This document shows positions 1 to 6,672 of a stretch of 7,323 bases of DNA, piece after piece. The notes under the pieces are model-generated. The model searched no databases. It had not been told where the DNA came from and saw only the letters and a list, made by a program, of their open reading frames with translations. The position numbers were made by a program, and so were the translations under genes. Source of the DNA: Candidatus Dadabacteria bacterium (GTDB lineage: Bacteria; Bdellovibrionota_C; UBA2361; J135); the NCBI GenBank assembly GCA_003694225.1, contig RFKT01000200.1, positions 1 through 7,323 on the forward strand, in the 5' to 3' direction. The number at the start of each line of letters is the position of its first letter. Within the stretch, counting starts at the first letter, position 1.

Positions 1-147
1 ATGTAATACATTTTGCAAAAAACGGCAAGATACAACTCATGTTTTAGAATTTCAGGTTTTGCTGGATCACTTCTTTTAAAAAGAAGGATTATAGGTGAAC
101 CAGTTAGTTGTGTGTTGGAACGTTCTTAAAAAAATTGACATAAAATC

Positions 148-155
148 AAGGGGGT
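148..155 (+). promoter_or_regulatory. Ribosome binding site that decides the start of the propeller gene
   Basis: AAGGGGGT differs from the ideal AAGGAGGT at one base. It ends 8 bases before the ATG at 164 and only 2 bases before the ATG at 158, which favours the second ATG. Confidence 0.6.
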
Positions 156-163
156 AAATGAAT

Positions 164-1897
164 ATGCTTAAAAGACTAACACCTTGTATGCTTTTGGTAA
201 CAGCTCTTGCCTTTTTGGGAGTTTCACATTCTTCCCATGCGCAAGGCATTATTTTGGGAGGAGTTGATTTGGGGGGAAGTCAATTTGCTGAGGACTCACG
301 GCTCGGTGATATTGATGATTCGGGTGCTAAACTAGTCTATGTGCCCATGTCTCGCTACTCTCCACAGCAAGTATATTTGCATGATTTTTCTTCTAATCTT
401 GTAAGCATATTAAGTAAAAACACCTCTGGAGGTACAGGGAATAAGGATAGCTTTGCTCCTTCTTTGAGCAGAAATGGAAAATTTGCCATCTTCTACTCCC
501 TTGCAACCGATTTAGTGCAGGGAGATACCAATGATAGCCTAGATACGTTCCTATACAATATTGAGACAAAGTCATTAAGCAGAGTTTCTCTGAACAGTTC
601 TGGGGCAGAGGGTACATGTCAACATTTTTACTATTACTATGGATACTCATATCCTGATTGTTCTTCAAATTGGTGGAGTTTTGACTCTCCAAAGATAAGC
701 AATGACGGAAAGGTTGCGCTGTTTATGTCGCCGCTATCATTAGTCCCATCAGACACAGACGGAGATGAGGATCTATATTTAAAAGATTTGGCCACAGGCT
801 CTGTCAACATCTTAAATCCTCCATCTGGAGGAGGGCTGATCCGAGAGTTCGATATGAGCGAAAATGGCGACATTATAGTTGTCAATTACAGTATGAGCTA
901 CTATGTGCTGGGAAATGGCATAGGTATATACGATAGAAACAACCCAACTTCCGCCGTAGTACCGATAAACTTATCAAGCTATACAGGAGGAGCTCCCCTG
1001 TCGGTATCAAATTTGAGGTTGTCTGCCGACGGAAGGTATATTGCCTTTATTTCGTCAACACACCTCCTTCCAACTTCAAGCTCCACAGGCAAATGGGCTG
1101 CATATCTATATGATAGGACCACTGGCGTATTAGAGCACCTTGCGCCTATGGCGGACTTTGACGTCCTCGCTCTCGATATGAGTTCAGATGCAAGGTATTT
1201 TGCTTTGGCTACAGCCTCAACAACTATTCCTTCGCTAGCTGGAGCCGATACTAATGGATTCTCTGATATTTATGTATATGACAGAAGTTCTGGAACATTT
1301 ACCCGTCCAAGCTCTGCTTCCAATGGAGACCAAGGAAACGGCGACTCTGTAAATCCAAGGCTGGGAGCCGACGGCGGAAAGGTTGCATTTGAATCAGCAG
1401 CATCCAATCTTGTATCAAATGATACTGGCGGCCATTACGATGTCTTTGTAGCCGATATAAACAACAACGGAAGTGGAAACTCCACAGGAAACAACAGCAA
1501 TGGAAATTCGACCGAAACTAAAATTGATGGGAATTACAAGCCTTCCGCCCCATCGGTTGTGAGAACAAAAAAAGGCCTAGACATAACAATGGAAAATGTA
1601 CCAGGGGCCACATCCTATGAAGTAAGGGTAAAGAAAAATGGCAAATTAATAGCTTCAGCAACCCTTGCTTCAAATGTTGGGAGCATGAAGTTAAAGGGCA
1701 AATCTTCTAAAAAAGGGCTTGCCAATGTATTTTACAGAGCGGTGTTAGCTGATGGGATTGAGACGCAGAGATCTCCCTCTACCGAGGTTAACCTTAAATT
1801 AAAAGGCAAGAAAATAGGGAAAACGAATAAAAAAGGGAAAAAAAAGAAAGGGAAAAAGAAAGGGAAAAAGAAAAAAAAGAAAAAGAAATCAAAATAA
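164..1897 (+). CDS. Secreted PD40/TolB-like beta-propeller protein with FN3-like domain and poly-lysine tail
   Basis: Start: AAGGGGGT (148-155) lies 8 bases before the ATG at 164 but only 2 before the in-frame ATG at 158, so I prefer 164 (577 residues). Residues 1-26 form a signal peptide: K-R near the N-terminus, a Leu/Ala/Val core and probable cleavage after Ser-His-Ala. Residues about 28-432 hold six propeller-type repeats (for example LSADGRYIAF and SPKISNDGKVALF), each followed by a strand such as DIYVYDRSSG. This is the pattern of PD40/WD40-like TolB-type proteins. The only two mature cysteines, C152 and C166, could form a disulfide. An Asn/Gly/Ser/Thr linker (433-454) leads to a fibronectin-III-like domain (about 460-544, containing GATSYEVRVKKNGK). 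The last 33 residues include 23 lysines. No catalytic motif is visible. A binding or structural role outside the inner membrane is inferred; the exact function is unknown. A strong terminator follows the gene. Confidence 0.9.
   Translation: MLKRLTPCMLLVTALAFLGVSHSSHAQGIILGGVDLGGSQFAEDSRLGDIDDSGAKLVYVPMSRYSPQQVYLHDFSSNLVSILSKNTSGGTGNKDSFAPSLSRNGKFAIFYSLATDLVQGDTNDSLDTFLYNIETKSLSRVSLNSSGAEGTCQHFYYYYGYSYPDCSSNWWSFDSPKISNDGKVALFMSPLSLVPSDTDGDEDLYLKDLATGSVNILNPPSGGGLIREFDMSENGDIIVVNYSMSYYVLGNGIGIYDRNNPTSAVVPINLSSYTGGAPLSVSNLRLSADGRYIAFISSTHLLPTSSSTGKWAAYLYDRTTGVLEHLAPMADFDVLALDMSSDARYFALATASTTIPSLAGADTNGFSDIYVYDRSSGTFTRPSSASNGDQGNGDSVNPRLGADGGKVAFESAASNLVSNDTGGHYDVFVADINNNGSGNSTGNNSNGNSTETKIDGNYKPSAPSVVRTKKGLDITMENVPGATSYEVRVKKNGKLIASATLASNVGSMKLKGKSSKKGLANVFYRAVLADGIETQRSPSTEVNLKLKGKKIGKTNKKGKKKKGKKKGKKKKKKKKSK
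1835..1873 (+). repeat. In-frame tandem purine repeat encoding the Gly-Lys tail
   Basis: Three consecutive units have the form GGG-A(n)-G-AAA: 15 bases at 1835-1849, then two identical 12-base units (GGGAAAAAGAAA) at 1850-1861 and 1862-1873. They encode GKKKK, GKKK and GKKK. Two AAAAAG-type units follow (to about 1888). The repeat sits in an uninterrupted 60-base purine run (1829-1888). All unit lengths are multiples of three, so the reading frame is kept. Confidence 0.85.
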
Positions 1898-1929
1898 AAT
1901 AAATCACTAAAAATATAGAAAAACATAAA

Positions 1930-1958
1930 GGGGTGTTTGCACAAAACACCCCTTTTTT
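1930..1958 (+). terminator. Intrinsic terminator after the propeller gene
   Basis: A perfect 9-bp stem (GGGGTGTTT at 1930-1938 with AAACACCCC at 1944-1952) encloses a 5-base loop and is followed directly by six T residues (1953-1958). It begins 32 bases after the upstream stop codon. It ends only 19 bases before the start of the glycosyltransferase gene, so it also sits in that gene's leader if transcription reads through. Confidence 0.92.
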
Positions 1959-1977
1959 GCATAAAATTGCAGGCATA

Positions 1978-3540
1978 ATGGATGATGCGGGGAAAAATAC
2001 ATTAAAAAATGCCCTATTCTGGGCCACCTCTTTAGTTCTCCTCATTGTAGCTACATACTTAAGACTCAAATCACTAGATAAAGGTGTTTTATGGTACGAT
2101 GAGATCCTTTCAACACTAAGAATTGGGGGATGGGATCACAATCAACTTCTCCGAGGATTTATTCGTCCCCTAAGGGAAGGGTTTCTCCAGTGTAAAGCAG
2201 GATTAAAATTTCTTACCACCAGTGGAGGAGGGTATTTCAAGATTATCCTAAACTCAATTAAAGAGGGGTATTCCCCATTATACTACATTACCGCCAGAAT
2301 ATGGTCTGATGCCACCTCTTTTTCATTAATAAGCCTAAGGTATTTTTCCGCAACAACCGGGATATTCACAGTAGCTGCCGGTATAGTCTTTGGTTGCCGA
2401 TTGTTTTCTTCTCGCTTAGCAGCGCTGATCTTGGGAGGTGTGTTAGCTGCTTCTCCTCTTATGGTTGTTTATTCCCAAGAAATCCGCATGTATTCAGCCC
2501 TTTGTTTGTGTTATCTGCTTTCTTGTCTATGCGTCCTTAAAATTCTCGATAACCCTTCTTCCATAACATGGAGATGGCTATACTTCTTTATCCTTGTAAC
2601 AGGGCTTTACTTGCATCTCCTGTTCTTTTTGGTGCTAATCGCCCATTCTCTTTTCTCTCTTATCGTCAACTGGAAATCCCTAAACAAACTTCAAACCTGG
2701 CATGTGACTGCAATATCTTGTTTGAGCTTGGTGCTTTATGCTCCGGAGTTATACCTAAAACTGCACAAAACAACCATTGCCTACCACCATGCCGCTATGC
2801 CTGTATCCTTGTCTTCTCTTAAAGGCAAATGGCTTTTGCTACTGAGCTCTTCACTATTTGGATCGTATCCTGTTGTAACCGGAATTATCTACTTCTCAGC
2901 AATCGCCATTGCAGCCTTTCATCCAAACAAAAAACTTGCATTGTTTGTACTAATCAATACGGCGTGCTTGCTCGGATTCATATTTGGGAGAGACATGCTC
3001 TTTGGGGGAGGAGCATCTGCTGTTCCTAGATACATGCTTTTGGGTTTTGTATCACTTTATATAGCAATAGCCGCAGCTTTTGACGTCGCATATAAATTGT
3101 CACAAAAAGATAATTTAATCAGAACTATAGCATTTGGCGGGATTATAATGCTCTTTATTCAGTCATCATTGGCTTTTCGCGAATATGGGTATTTAAAATA
3201 TCTCTCAAAACAAGATCCATATGCCAAACCTCTTTCAAATATCCTCAAAGAGCTTCAAAAAGAAAAAAAACTTTTTGTAATCACTTCTCTTGATTATTTT
3301 TCGAGCCTTATAATATGTGCAAAAGTTAACCCAGATGCTTACATACAAGAAATTAACAGCACTTTCTTCAGAAATGGATATAGAAAGCAAAAAACATATA
3401 AAAACTCTAAAGGAGGAAAACTTTACTTTATACATGGAGCTACCCGCTGGCCTCTTTTTACGCAAGGCCTTCAAAGAGAAGGTTGGAAAAAAATTCAGCA
3501 GAAAGAAACATTAGTACTATGGTTTAAAAAGCCCCTATAG
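1978..3540 (+). CDS. Polytopic GT-C glycosyltransferase, ArnT/PMT_2-like
   Basis: Integral inner-membrane glycosyltransferase of the family that uses polyprenyl-phosphate-linked sugars. From the ATG at 1978 it has 520 residues; an upstream GTG at 1933 lies inside the terminator stem and is rejected. The first membrane helix (about 12-30) is followed by WYDEI with the acidic pair D41-E42, the usual position of the catalytic Asp in the first periplasmic loop. Further family signatures are GYSPLYYI (97-104, the usual 'hPPLyy' segment), SQEIRMYS (166-173) and VPRYMLLG (349-356). Roughly ten or more hydrophobic segments span residues 12-400. A soluble tail (about 401-520) follows, as in other PMT_2 proteins. 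Only a weak AGG precedes the start. The acceptor could be a lipid, glycan or protein and cannot be read from the sequence. It is convergent with the arylsulfotransferase-like gene, 41 bases away. Confidence 0.88.
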   Translation: MDDAGKNTLKNALFWATSLVLLIVATYLRLKSLDKGVLWYDEILSTLRIGGWDHNQLLRGFIRPLREGFLQCKAGLKFLTTSGGGYFKIILNSIKEGYSPLYYITARIWSDATSFSLISLRYFSATTGIFTVAAGIVFGCRLFSSRLAALILGGVLAASPLMVVYSQEIRMYSALCLCYLLSCLCVLKILDNPSSITWRWLYFFILVTGLYLHLLFFLVLIAHSLFSLIVNWKSLNKLQTWHVTAISCLSLVLYAPELYLKLHKTTIAYHHAAMPVSLSSLKGKWLLLLSSSLFGSYPVVTGIIYFSAIAIAAFHPNKKLALFVLINTACLLGFIFGRDMLFGGGASAVPRYMLLGFVSLYIAIAAAFDVAYKLSQKDNLIRTIAFGGIIMLFIQSSLAFREYGYLKYLSKQDPYAKPLSNILKELQKEKKLFVITSLDYFSSLIICAKVNPDAYIQEINSTFFRNGYRKQKTYKNSKGGKLYFIHGATRWPLFTQGLQREGWKKIQQKETLVLWFKKPL

Positions 3541-3581
3541 TTATGCAATATATTGTAGTTCGAGCATTTCCTATAAGAGCA

Positions 3582-4898
3582 TTACCTGAAAAGAGCTGCT
3601 ATCTTGCTGCTAAATGATACGGGATAATACATCGCTCTTGCAGAATGGTATTTTACTCCTATCATGCCATCAAGCTTATATATAATCTCTTTCTTAGGAG
3701 AAACGACAATAATCCTTCCTCTAGCATCCTCGGATATGAGAGTATTGCCATTTTTTAACCTTTGTACAGCTCCTCGTGTGGGAGTAAATAGCCTCTCAGG
3801 TGGATCGTAGACCCACTCAACTTCCTTAGAAACGGGATTAACCTCTAAAACTAAGGATCTGCCCTGTCGAAGGCTCGCATCTAAAAACCCTCGTGTTCCT
3901 CTTCGCTGCGCAGGCACACCGTAACCGTTATCCAAAATTAATATATTGCCAGCGCCCGGATATCCCTCTGGAATCATACGAGCGTCGTGACCTCCCATAA
4001 GCCCACCCTTGTACTTGCCATGATACCTCCATACAATCTTCTTAGTATGCTTATCTATAATTAAAGCCTCAGACCAATTCCGAACCATAATTAAAATGTT
4101 GCCCGGAGCAAATCTTTTATCTCCCGCCTTATACCACTTGTTTGGAGGCAATTCAGATACTGTATTTGTGTGAGTCCAATCAAAGATTTCGTTATTTCCC
4201 GATTTAAGATAATGAAAAACTTCATCGCACATCACTGCTCCGCAGCTATTTAAATCAACATGCTCATAAAACGCCCACTTCCACACCTCTTTACCTTGAG
4301 GATTGACCTCAAGAACAATATCAGTGAGAATTCGGCCTTTTCTCACATAAGGTATTTTTATCTTCTTCTTCAGCTCATCAGGCACTTGAATCATACCAAG
4401 AACCAATGTATTCCCATTAGATAGCCTAACGGCATCGTGGTGAAGGCGATAATTGCTCTTAAACTCCCAAACTACCTTGCCATTCCAGTCATACTCGAGA
4501 ATCTTATGATCATAGTCTTTAGGAAGATTCCGTTCTGAATCATACAAATGATTTCCCGTCAGTAACTGCTTTTGCTTTTGGCCGTGAAGAACTAAAAGAT
4601 TTCCACTATTAAGTATCCTTACTCTTTCTGCTCTAAAAGGAAAGCGCTTTAGGAGATCGCCAGATAGTGAATAAATAAGAACGCCGGTCTGAATTTCATT
4701 CTTTTTTTTTGTTATCTTTATGCCTACTTGCTTCTCTGCCTTTATTATCTTTCCTGAAATAGGCATAGTTGGAGCTAATAAGATCCCCGGCTCCGGAAAT
4801 ACATCAGCCCCATCAAGGCCAAAGCCGCCATGCAAAGGAGCAATACATAACAAGAACATGAAGGACATTTTGAGCCGAATATGCTGCCTAGAATACAC
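3582..4898 (-). CDS. Arylsulfotransferase (ASST)-like beta-propeller protein, exported
   Basis: The protein has 438 residues from a GTG start at 4898, supported by AAGAGG six bases upstream on the minus strand. No good ribosome site precedes the internal ATG at codon 11. Residues 1-27 look like a signal peptide (basic n-region, then a Met/Phe/Leu core ending in GGFG), so the product is probably periplasmic or surface-bound. The body consists of propeller blades typical of the ASST family: HHDAVRLSNGNTLVLG (153-168), DWTHTNTV (240-247), GGHDARMIP (302-310), GNILILDNG (317-325), NGNTLISEDARGRI (383-396) and YHSARAMYYP (417-426). The His residues at 153/154, 243, 304 and 418 fit the family's conserved active-site histidines; the exact correspondence to E. 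coli-type AssT is my inference. Known members transfer sulfate between phenolic compounds without PAPS. C219 and C224 could form a disulfide. No dsbA/dsbB-like partner lies nearby. Some family members may not be sulfotransferases. Confidence 0.8.
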   Translation of the reverse strand: MYSRQHIRLKMSFMFLLCIAPLHGGFGLDGADVFPEPGILLAPTMPISGKIIKAEKQVGIKITKKKNEIQTGVLIYSLSGDLLKRFPFRAERVRILNSGNLLVLHGQKQKQLLTGNHLYDSERNLPKDYDHKILEYDWNGKVVWEFKSNYRLHHDAVRLSNGNTLVLGMIQVPDELKKKIKIPYVRKGRILTDIVLEVNPQGKEVWKWAFYEHVDLNSCGAVMCDEVFHYLKSGNNEIFDWTHTNTVSELPPNKWYKAGDKRFAPGNILIMVRNWSEALIIDKHTKKIVWRYHGKYKGGLMGGHDARMIPEGYPGAGNILILDNGYGVPAQRRGTRGFLDASLRQGRSLVLEVNPVSKEVEWVYDPPERLFTPTRGAVQRLKNGNTLISEDARGRIIVVSPKKEIIYKLDGMIGVKYHSARAMYYPVSFSSKIAALFR

Positions 4899-4942
4899 CT
4901 ATTGCCTCTTCGGGAATTGTCATCAATATATAATACAGCAAC

Positions 4943-5158
4943 TTATAGATCCCTGAGCAGATAGATCCGAATCTGGTCAACACACCCGCGCAGGGCCGAA
5001 TCGACAGCTTCCTCGATAGTGCAAAACGAATTTGAAATATAGCTGTATTCGGTGGCTAAATGAACAGCCTTTGCCCAAAACCGACCCTTTTGGGTTGCAA
5101 AGAGCTCAACCCGGAAGTGCTCTCCTGTAACTACTACTATCTGTCCATTGCCAGTCAT
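4943..5158 (-). CDS. Small uncharacterised protein, 71 residues
   Basis: Not recognised. An in-frame stop lies just upstream of the ATG at 5158, so this is the longest possible form. AAAGG abuts the ATG, closer than a normal ribosome site. The protein has no signal peptide or membrane segment. Its apparent pattern is beta strands (IVVVTGEHFRVELFATQKG, FWAKAVHLATEY) followed by an amphipathic helix (TIEEAVDSALRGCVDQIRIY). The strand-strand-strand-helix order with a 'T-x-E-E-A' helix start recalls the HicB-like/dsRBD-type fold, but the usual HicB glycine motif is not evident, so this is only a fold suggestion. It ends 44 bases before the arylsulfotransferase-like gene on the same strand and could be its operon partner. 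The residue composition looks protein-like rather than random, but the gene call remains moderate. Confidence 0.6.
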   Translation of the reverse strand: MTGNGQIVVVTGEHFRVELFATQKGRFWAKAVHLATEYSYISNSFCTIEEAVDSALRGCVDQIRIYLLRDL

Positions 5159-5226
5159 CCTTTAATTATTGTAACAAAATAACCAGATTCCCGATATACA
5201 CATATAATAAATGAACTAATGTTTTA

Positions 5227-5356
5227 CTTAAAAACCCTCTAATTTACTGATATTAAAGCCAATCCATATAATAAAATCTCGGCAGTTGGGCGTAAGGATC
5301 TTTAGCAATACTTTTATCATCGCAAAACAGAGTTTTTACAAAAGGGGGTTTTTAAG
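5227..5356. repeat. Widely spaced 14-bp inverted repeat in the divergent intergenic region
   Basis: CTTAAAAACCCTCT (5227-5240) is matched by AGGGGGTTTTTAAG (5343-5356). These are reverse complements at 13 of 14 positions, and the odd pair would be G-U in RNA. The arms enclose 102 bases, including a TATAAT box. No coding sequence is visible inside. It may be a structured leader, a pair of operator half-sites or the remnant of a small element; the sequence alone does not decide. Confidence 0.55.
5243..5272 (+). promoter_or_regulatory. Candidate sigma-70-type promoter for the LytM gene
   Basis: A perfect TATAAT (5267-5272) lies 18 bases after TTTACT (5243-5248), which matches TTGACA at 4 of 6 positions. 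Initiation would be near 5279, giving a leader of about 160 bases before the LytM start. The region is very A+T-rich, so a chance match is quite possible. A second TATAAT (5203-5208) has no acceptable -35 box. Confidence 0.3.
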
Positions 5357-5439
5357 GTATTTAGTTTAAATGACTTGAAGTTATTTCTGGCTTCGGCCAT
5401 ATTGACCTTGAAATGCTTTTAGCTTAAGTTGGCCTCTTT

Positions 5440-6504
5440 ATGAGTAAAGGATTTATAAAAGACCCAAAGAAAGATGACAGTATCGGGGTTGTCCTTATTC
5501 CTACCAATTCGGGCAGGATAAAAAAGCTTCCTATAAGGAAAGCGCCGACATACCTTTTTCTATCGGTATGTGCGCTTGCGCTGATTGCGGCGGCTTGGTG
5601 CGGATTTGATTACACAAGGCTCCTTAAGGCTAGAAAATCAGCGCTATTACTCTTTGATAAGATCTATTCTTCGCCATCAGCACCGCCTTATAACGGGGAC
5701 TCATCACTTGAGTCAAAGATTAACTATCTTATATTAGAGCACAATAAAACTGCTGAATATGAGCGCCAGGTAAAAGAGAGGCTGTCTGTGCTAAATGCGA
5801 TCCTAAACGCTCAAGGTGAAAACAGCTCCTTTGAGCCTGATGAAGCTGTTCAACAAAAAGGCGATATTGAGGGAAATGTGGGCGGAGCTGAGGTAGAGTG
5901 CAAAAAAACAGATGGTATCTTTTGCTTACCTACAATGGAAGAGATAAAGGCCGGCTTAAAATGGGATCTTACCCAAAATTACCCCAATAAAGGGAGTGTC
6001 CCCTCTACCTATGCCAAAAGCAGATTTGGCCTTGGAGGGGATCTTGCCGCTGCGGTTGATAGAATTTCCTCCAAGCTTATTTCTCTCCCCCTTATTATGC
6101 CAGCAGATGGGTGGAAAACTTCAGGCTTTGGATTGAGACGTTCACCCTTTACAAAGAGAGTTACAAAACACCAAGGAATCGATATCTCTGTTCCTTACAG
6201 AACCCCCGTCGTTTCCACTGCAGACGGCAGAGTTAAAAGAGTTGTAAGAAGCAGAGCATACGGGCTTATGGTAGATATCGACCACGGAAACGGCATCACT
6301 ACAAGATACGCTCATCTGTTAAAAGTACTGGTAAAAAGAAGGCAGAAGGTATGCCGTGGGCAGATTATAGCCCTATCAGGTTCGTCAGGGAGATCAACGG
6401 GACCGCACCTTCACTATGAAATTAGAATTGCCAAAAAGGCTGTAAATCCAGAGGCATTCTTAAAACTTGGAGACATACTAAAAGAGCTTGGAAGCGCTCA
6501 ATAA
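5440..6504 (+). CDS. Membrane-anchored LytM/M23 family metallopeptidase
   Basis: Peptidoglycan endopeptidase type, 354 residues. The N-terminal cytoplasmic segment includes VVLIPTNSGRIKKLPIRK (17-34), a stretch that often precedes the single helix in membrane-bound M23 proteins. The membrane helix is at about 37-55. A short charged helical, possibly coiled-coil, region (about 90-125) and an acidic linker follow. The M23 domain covers about 220-342. Zinc ligands H244 and D248 (HQGID) and H325 are present, as are the expected catalytic histidines H292 (RYAHL) and H323 (HLHYE). It therefore looks catalytically complete, unlike degenerate NlpD/EnvC-type regulators. The ATG at 5440 is the leftmost start (in-frame TAA at 5425) but has no recognisable Shine-Dalgarno sequence. 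No T-tailed terminator follows, so cotranscription with the downstream SPFH gene is plausible. Confidence 0.93.
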   Translation: MSKGFIKDPKKDDSIGVVLIPTNSGRIKKLPIRKAPTYLFLSVCALALIAAAWCGFDYTRLLKARKSALLLFDKIYSSPSAPPYNGDSSLESKINYLILEHNKTAEYERQVKERLSVLNAILNAQGENSSFEPDEAVQQKGDIEGNVGGAEVECKKTDGIFCLPTMEEIKAGLKWDLTQNYPNKGSVPSTYAKSRFGLGGDLAAAVDRISSKLISLPLIMPADGWKTSGFGLRRSPFTKRVTKHQGIDISVPYRTPVVSTADGRVKRVVRSRAYGLMVDIDHGNGITTRYAHLLKVLVKRRQKVCRGQIIALSGSSGRSTGPHLHYEIRIAKKAVNPEAFLKLGDILKELGSAQ

Positions 6505-6554
6505 CGCTGTTTTACTTCGTCGCCGTGTGGGTAAATCCTTTCATCTTTTATCTG

Positions 6555-6664
6555 CCTTGCAGTGCAACAAGGTATCTTCTACAGTATAGACCGTTTCACC
6601 AACGGATCTCTTTGTACTTACCGCTTCAAAGAGCGGGAACGGAGGGGTGGTTTTATAACAAAAC
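6555..6664 (+). promoter_or_regulatory. Stem-loop-rich gap, possible structured leader of the SPFH gene
   Basis: Four short perfect inverted repeats lie in a row: CCTTG/CAAGG (6555-6572), CCGTT/AACGG (6591-6605), CCGCT/AGCGG (6621-6636) and GTTTT/AAAAC (6650-6664), each with a 5-bp stem and a loop of 5-8 bases. AACGG recurs at 6638-6642 and 6662-6666, so the second stem has alternative partners. GGAGGGG at 6641-6647 is purine-rich but too far from the start to be a normal ribosome site. No known riboswitch was recognised. Confidence 0.35.
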
Positions 6665-6672
6665 GGATGATT

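Larger units (their letters stand above)
5159..5439. other. Divergent intergenic region between the small gene and the LytM gene
   Basis: 281 bases without a credible ORF on either strand. It holds the 14-bp inverted repeat, the candidate TATAAT promoter, two copies of CATATAATAAA (5201-5211 and 5265-5275) and a small hairpin TGGC-TTCG-GCCA (5388-5399) with a stable UUCG tetraloop. A weak minus-strand promoter for the small gene may be present (TATTAT box), but its -35 is poor. Confidence 0.6.

Noticed and set aside
135..140. Perfect TTGACA as a -35 box
   Set aside because: The matching -10 position would fall at about 158-163, at the start codon itself, and no TATAAT-like sequence is there.
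1933..1977. GTG start extending the glycosyltransferase by 15 residues
   Set aside because: The GTG lies inside the terminator stem and the added residues would be encoded by the hairpin. The ATG at 1978 gives a normal short N-terminus before the first membrane helix.
1732..2069. Minus-strand ORFs with long phenylalanine runs
   Set aside because: They are the antisense reading of the poly-lysine tract and have no protein-like sequence of their own.
3541..3581. Bidirectional terminator between the convergent genes
   Set aside because: Only a 10-bp A+T-rich palindrome (CAATATATTG at 3546-3555) is present, with no GC-rich stem or T-tract.
6484..6519. Terminator after the LytM gene
   Set aside because: Short GAGC/GCTC and AGCG/CGCT pairings overlap the stop codon and only a weak GTTTTAC follows; too poor to call.
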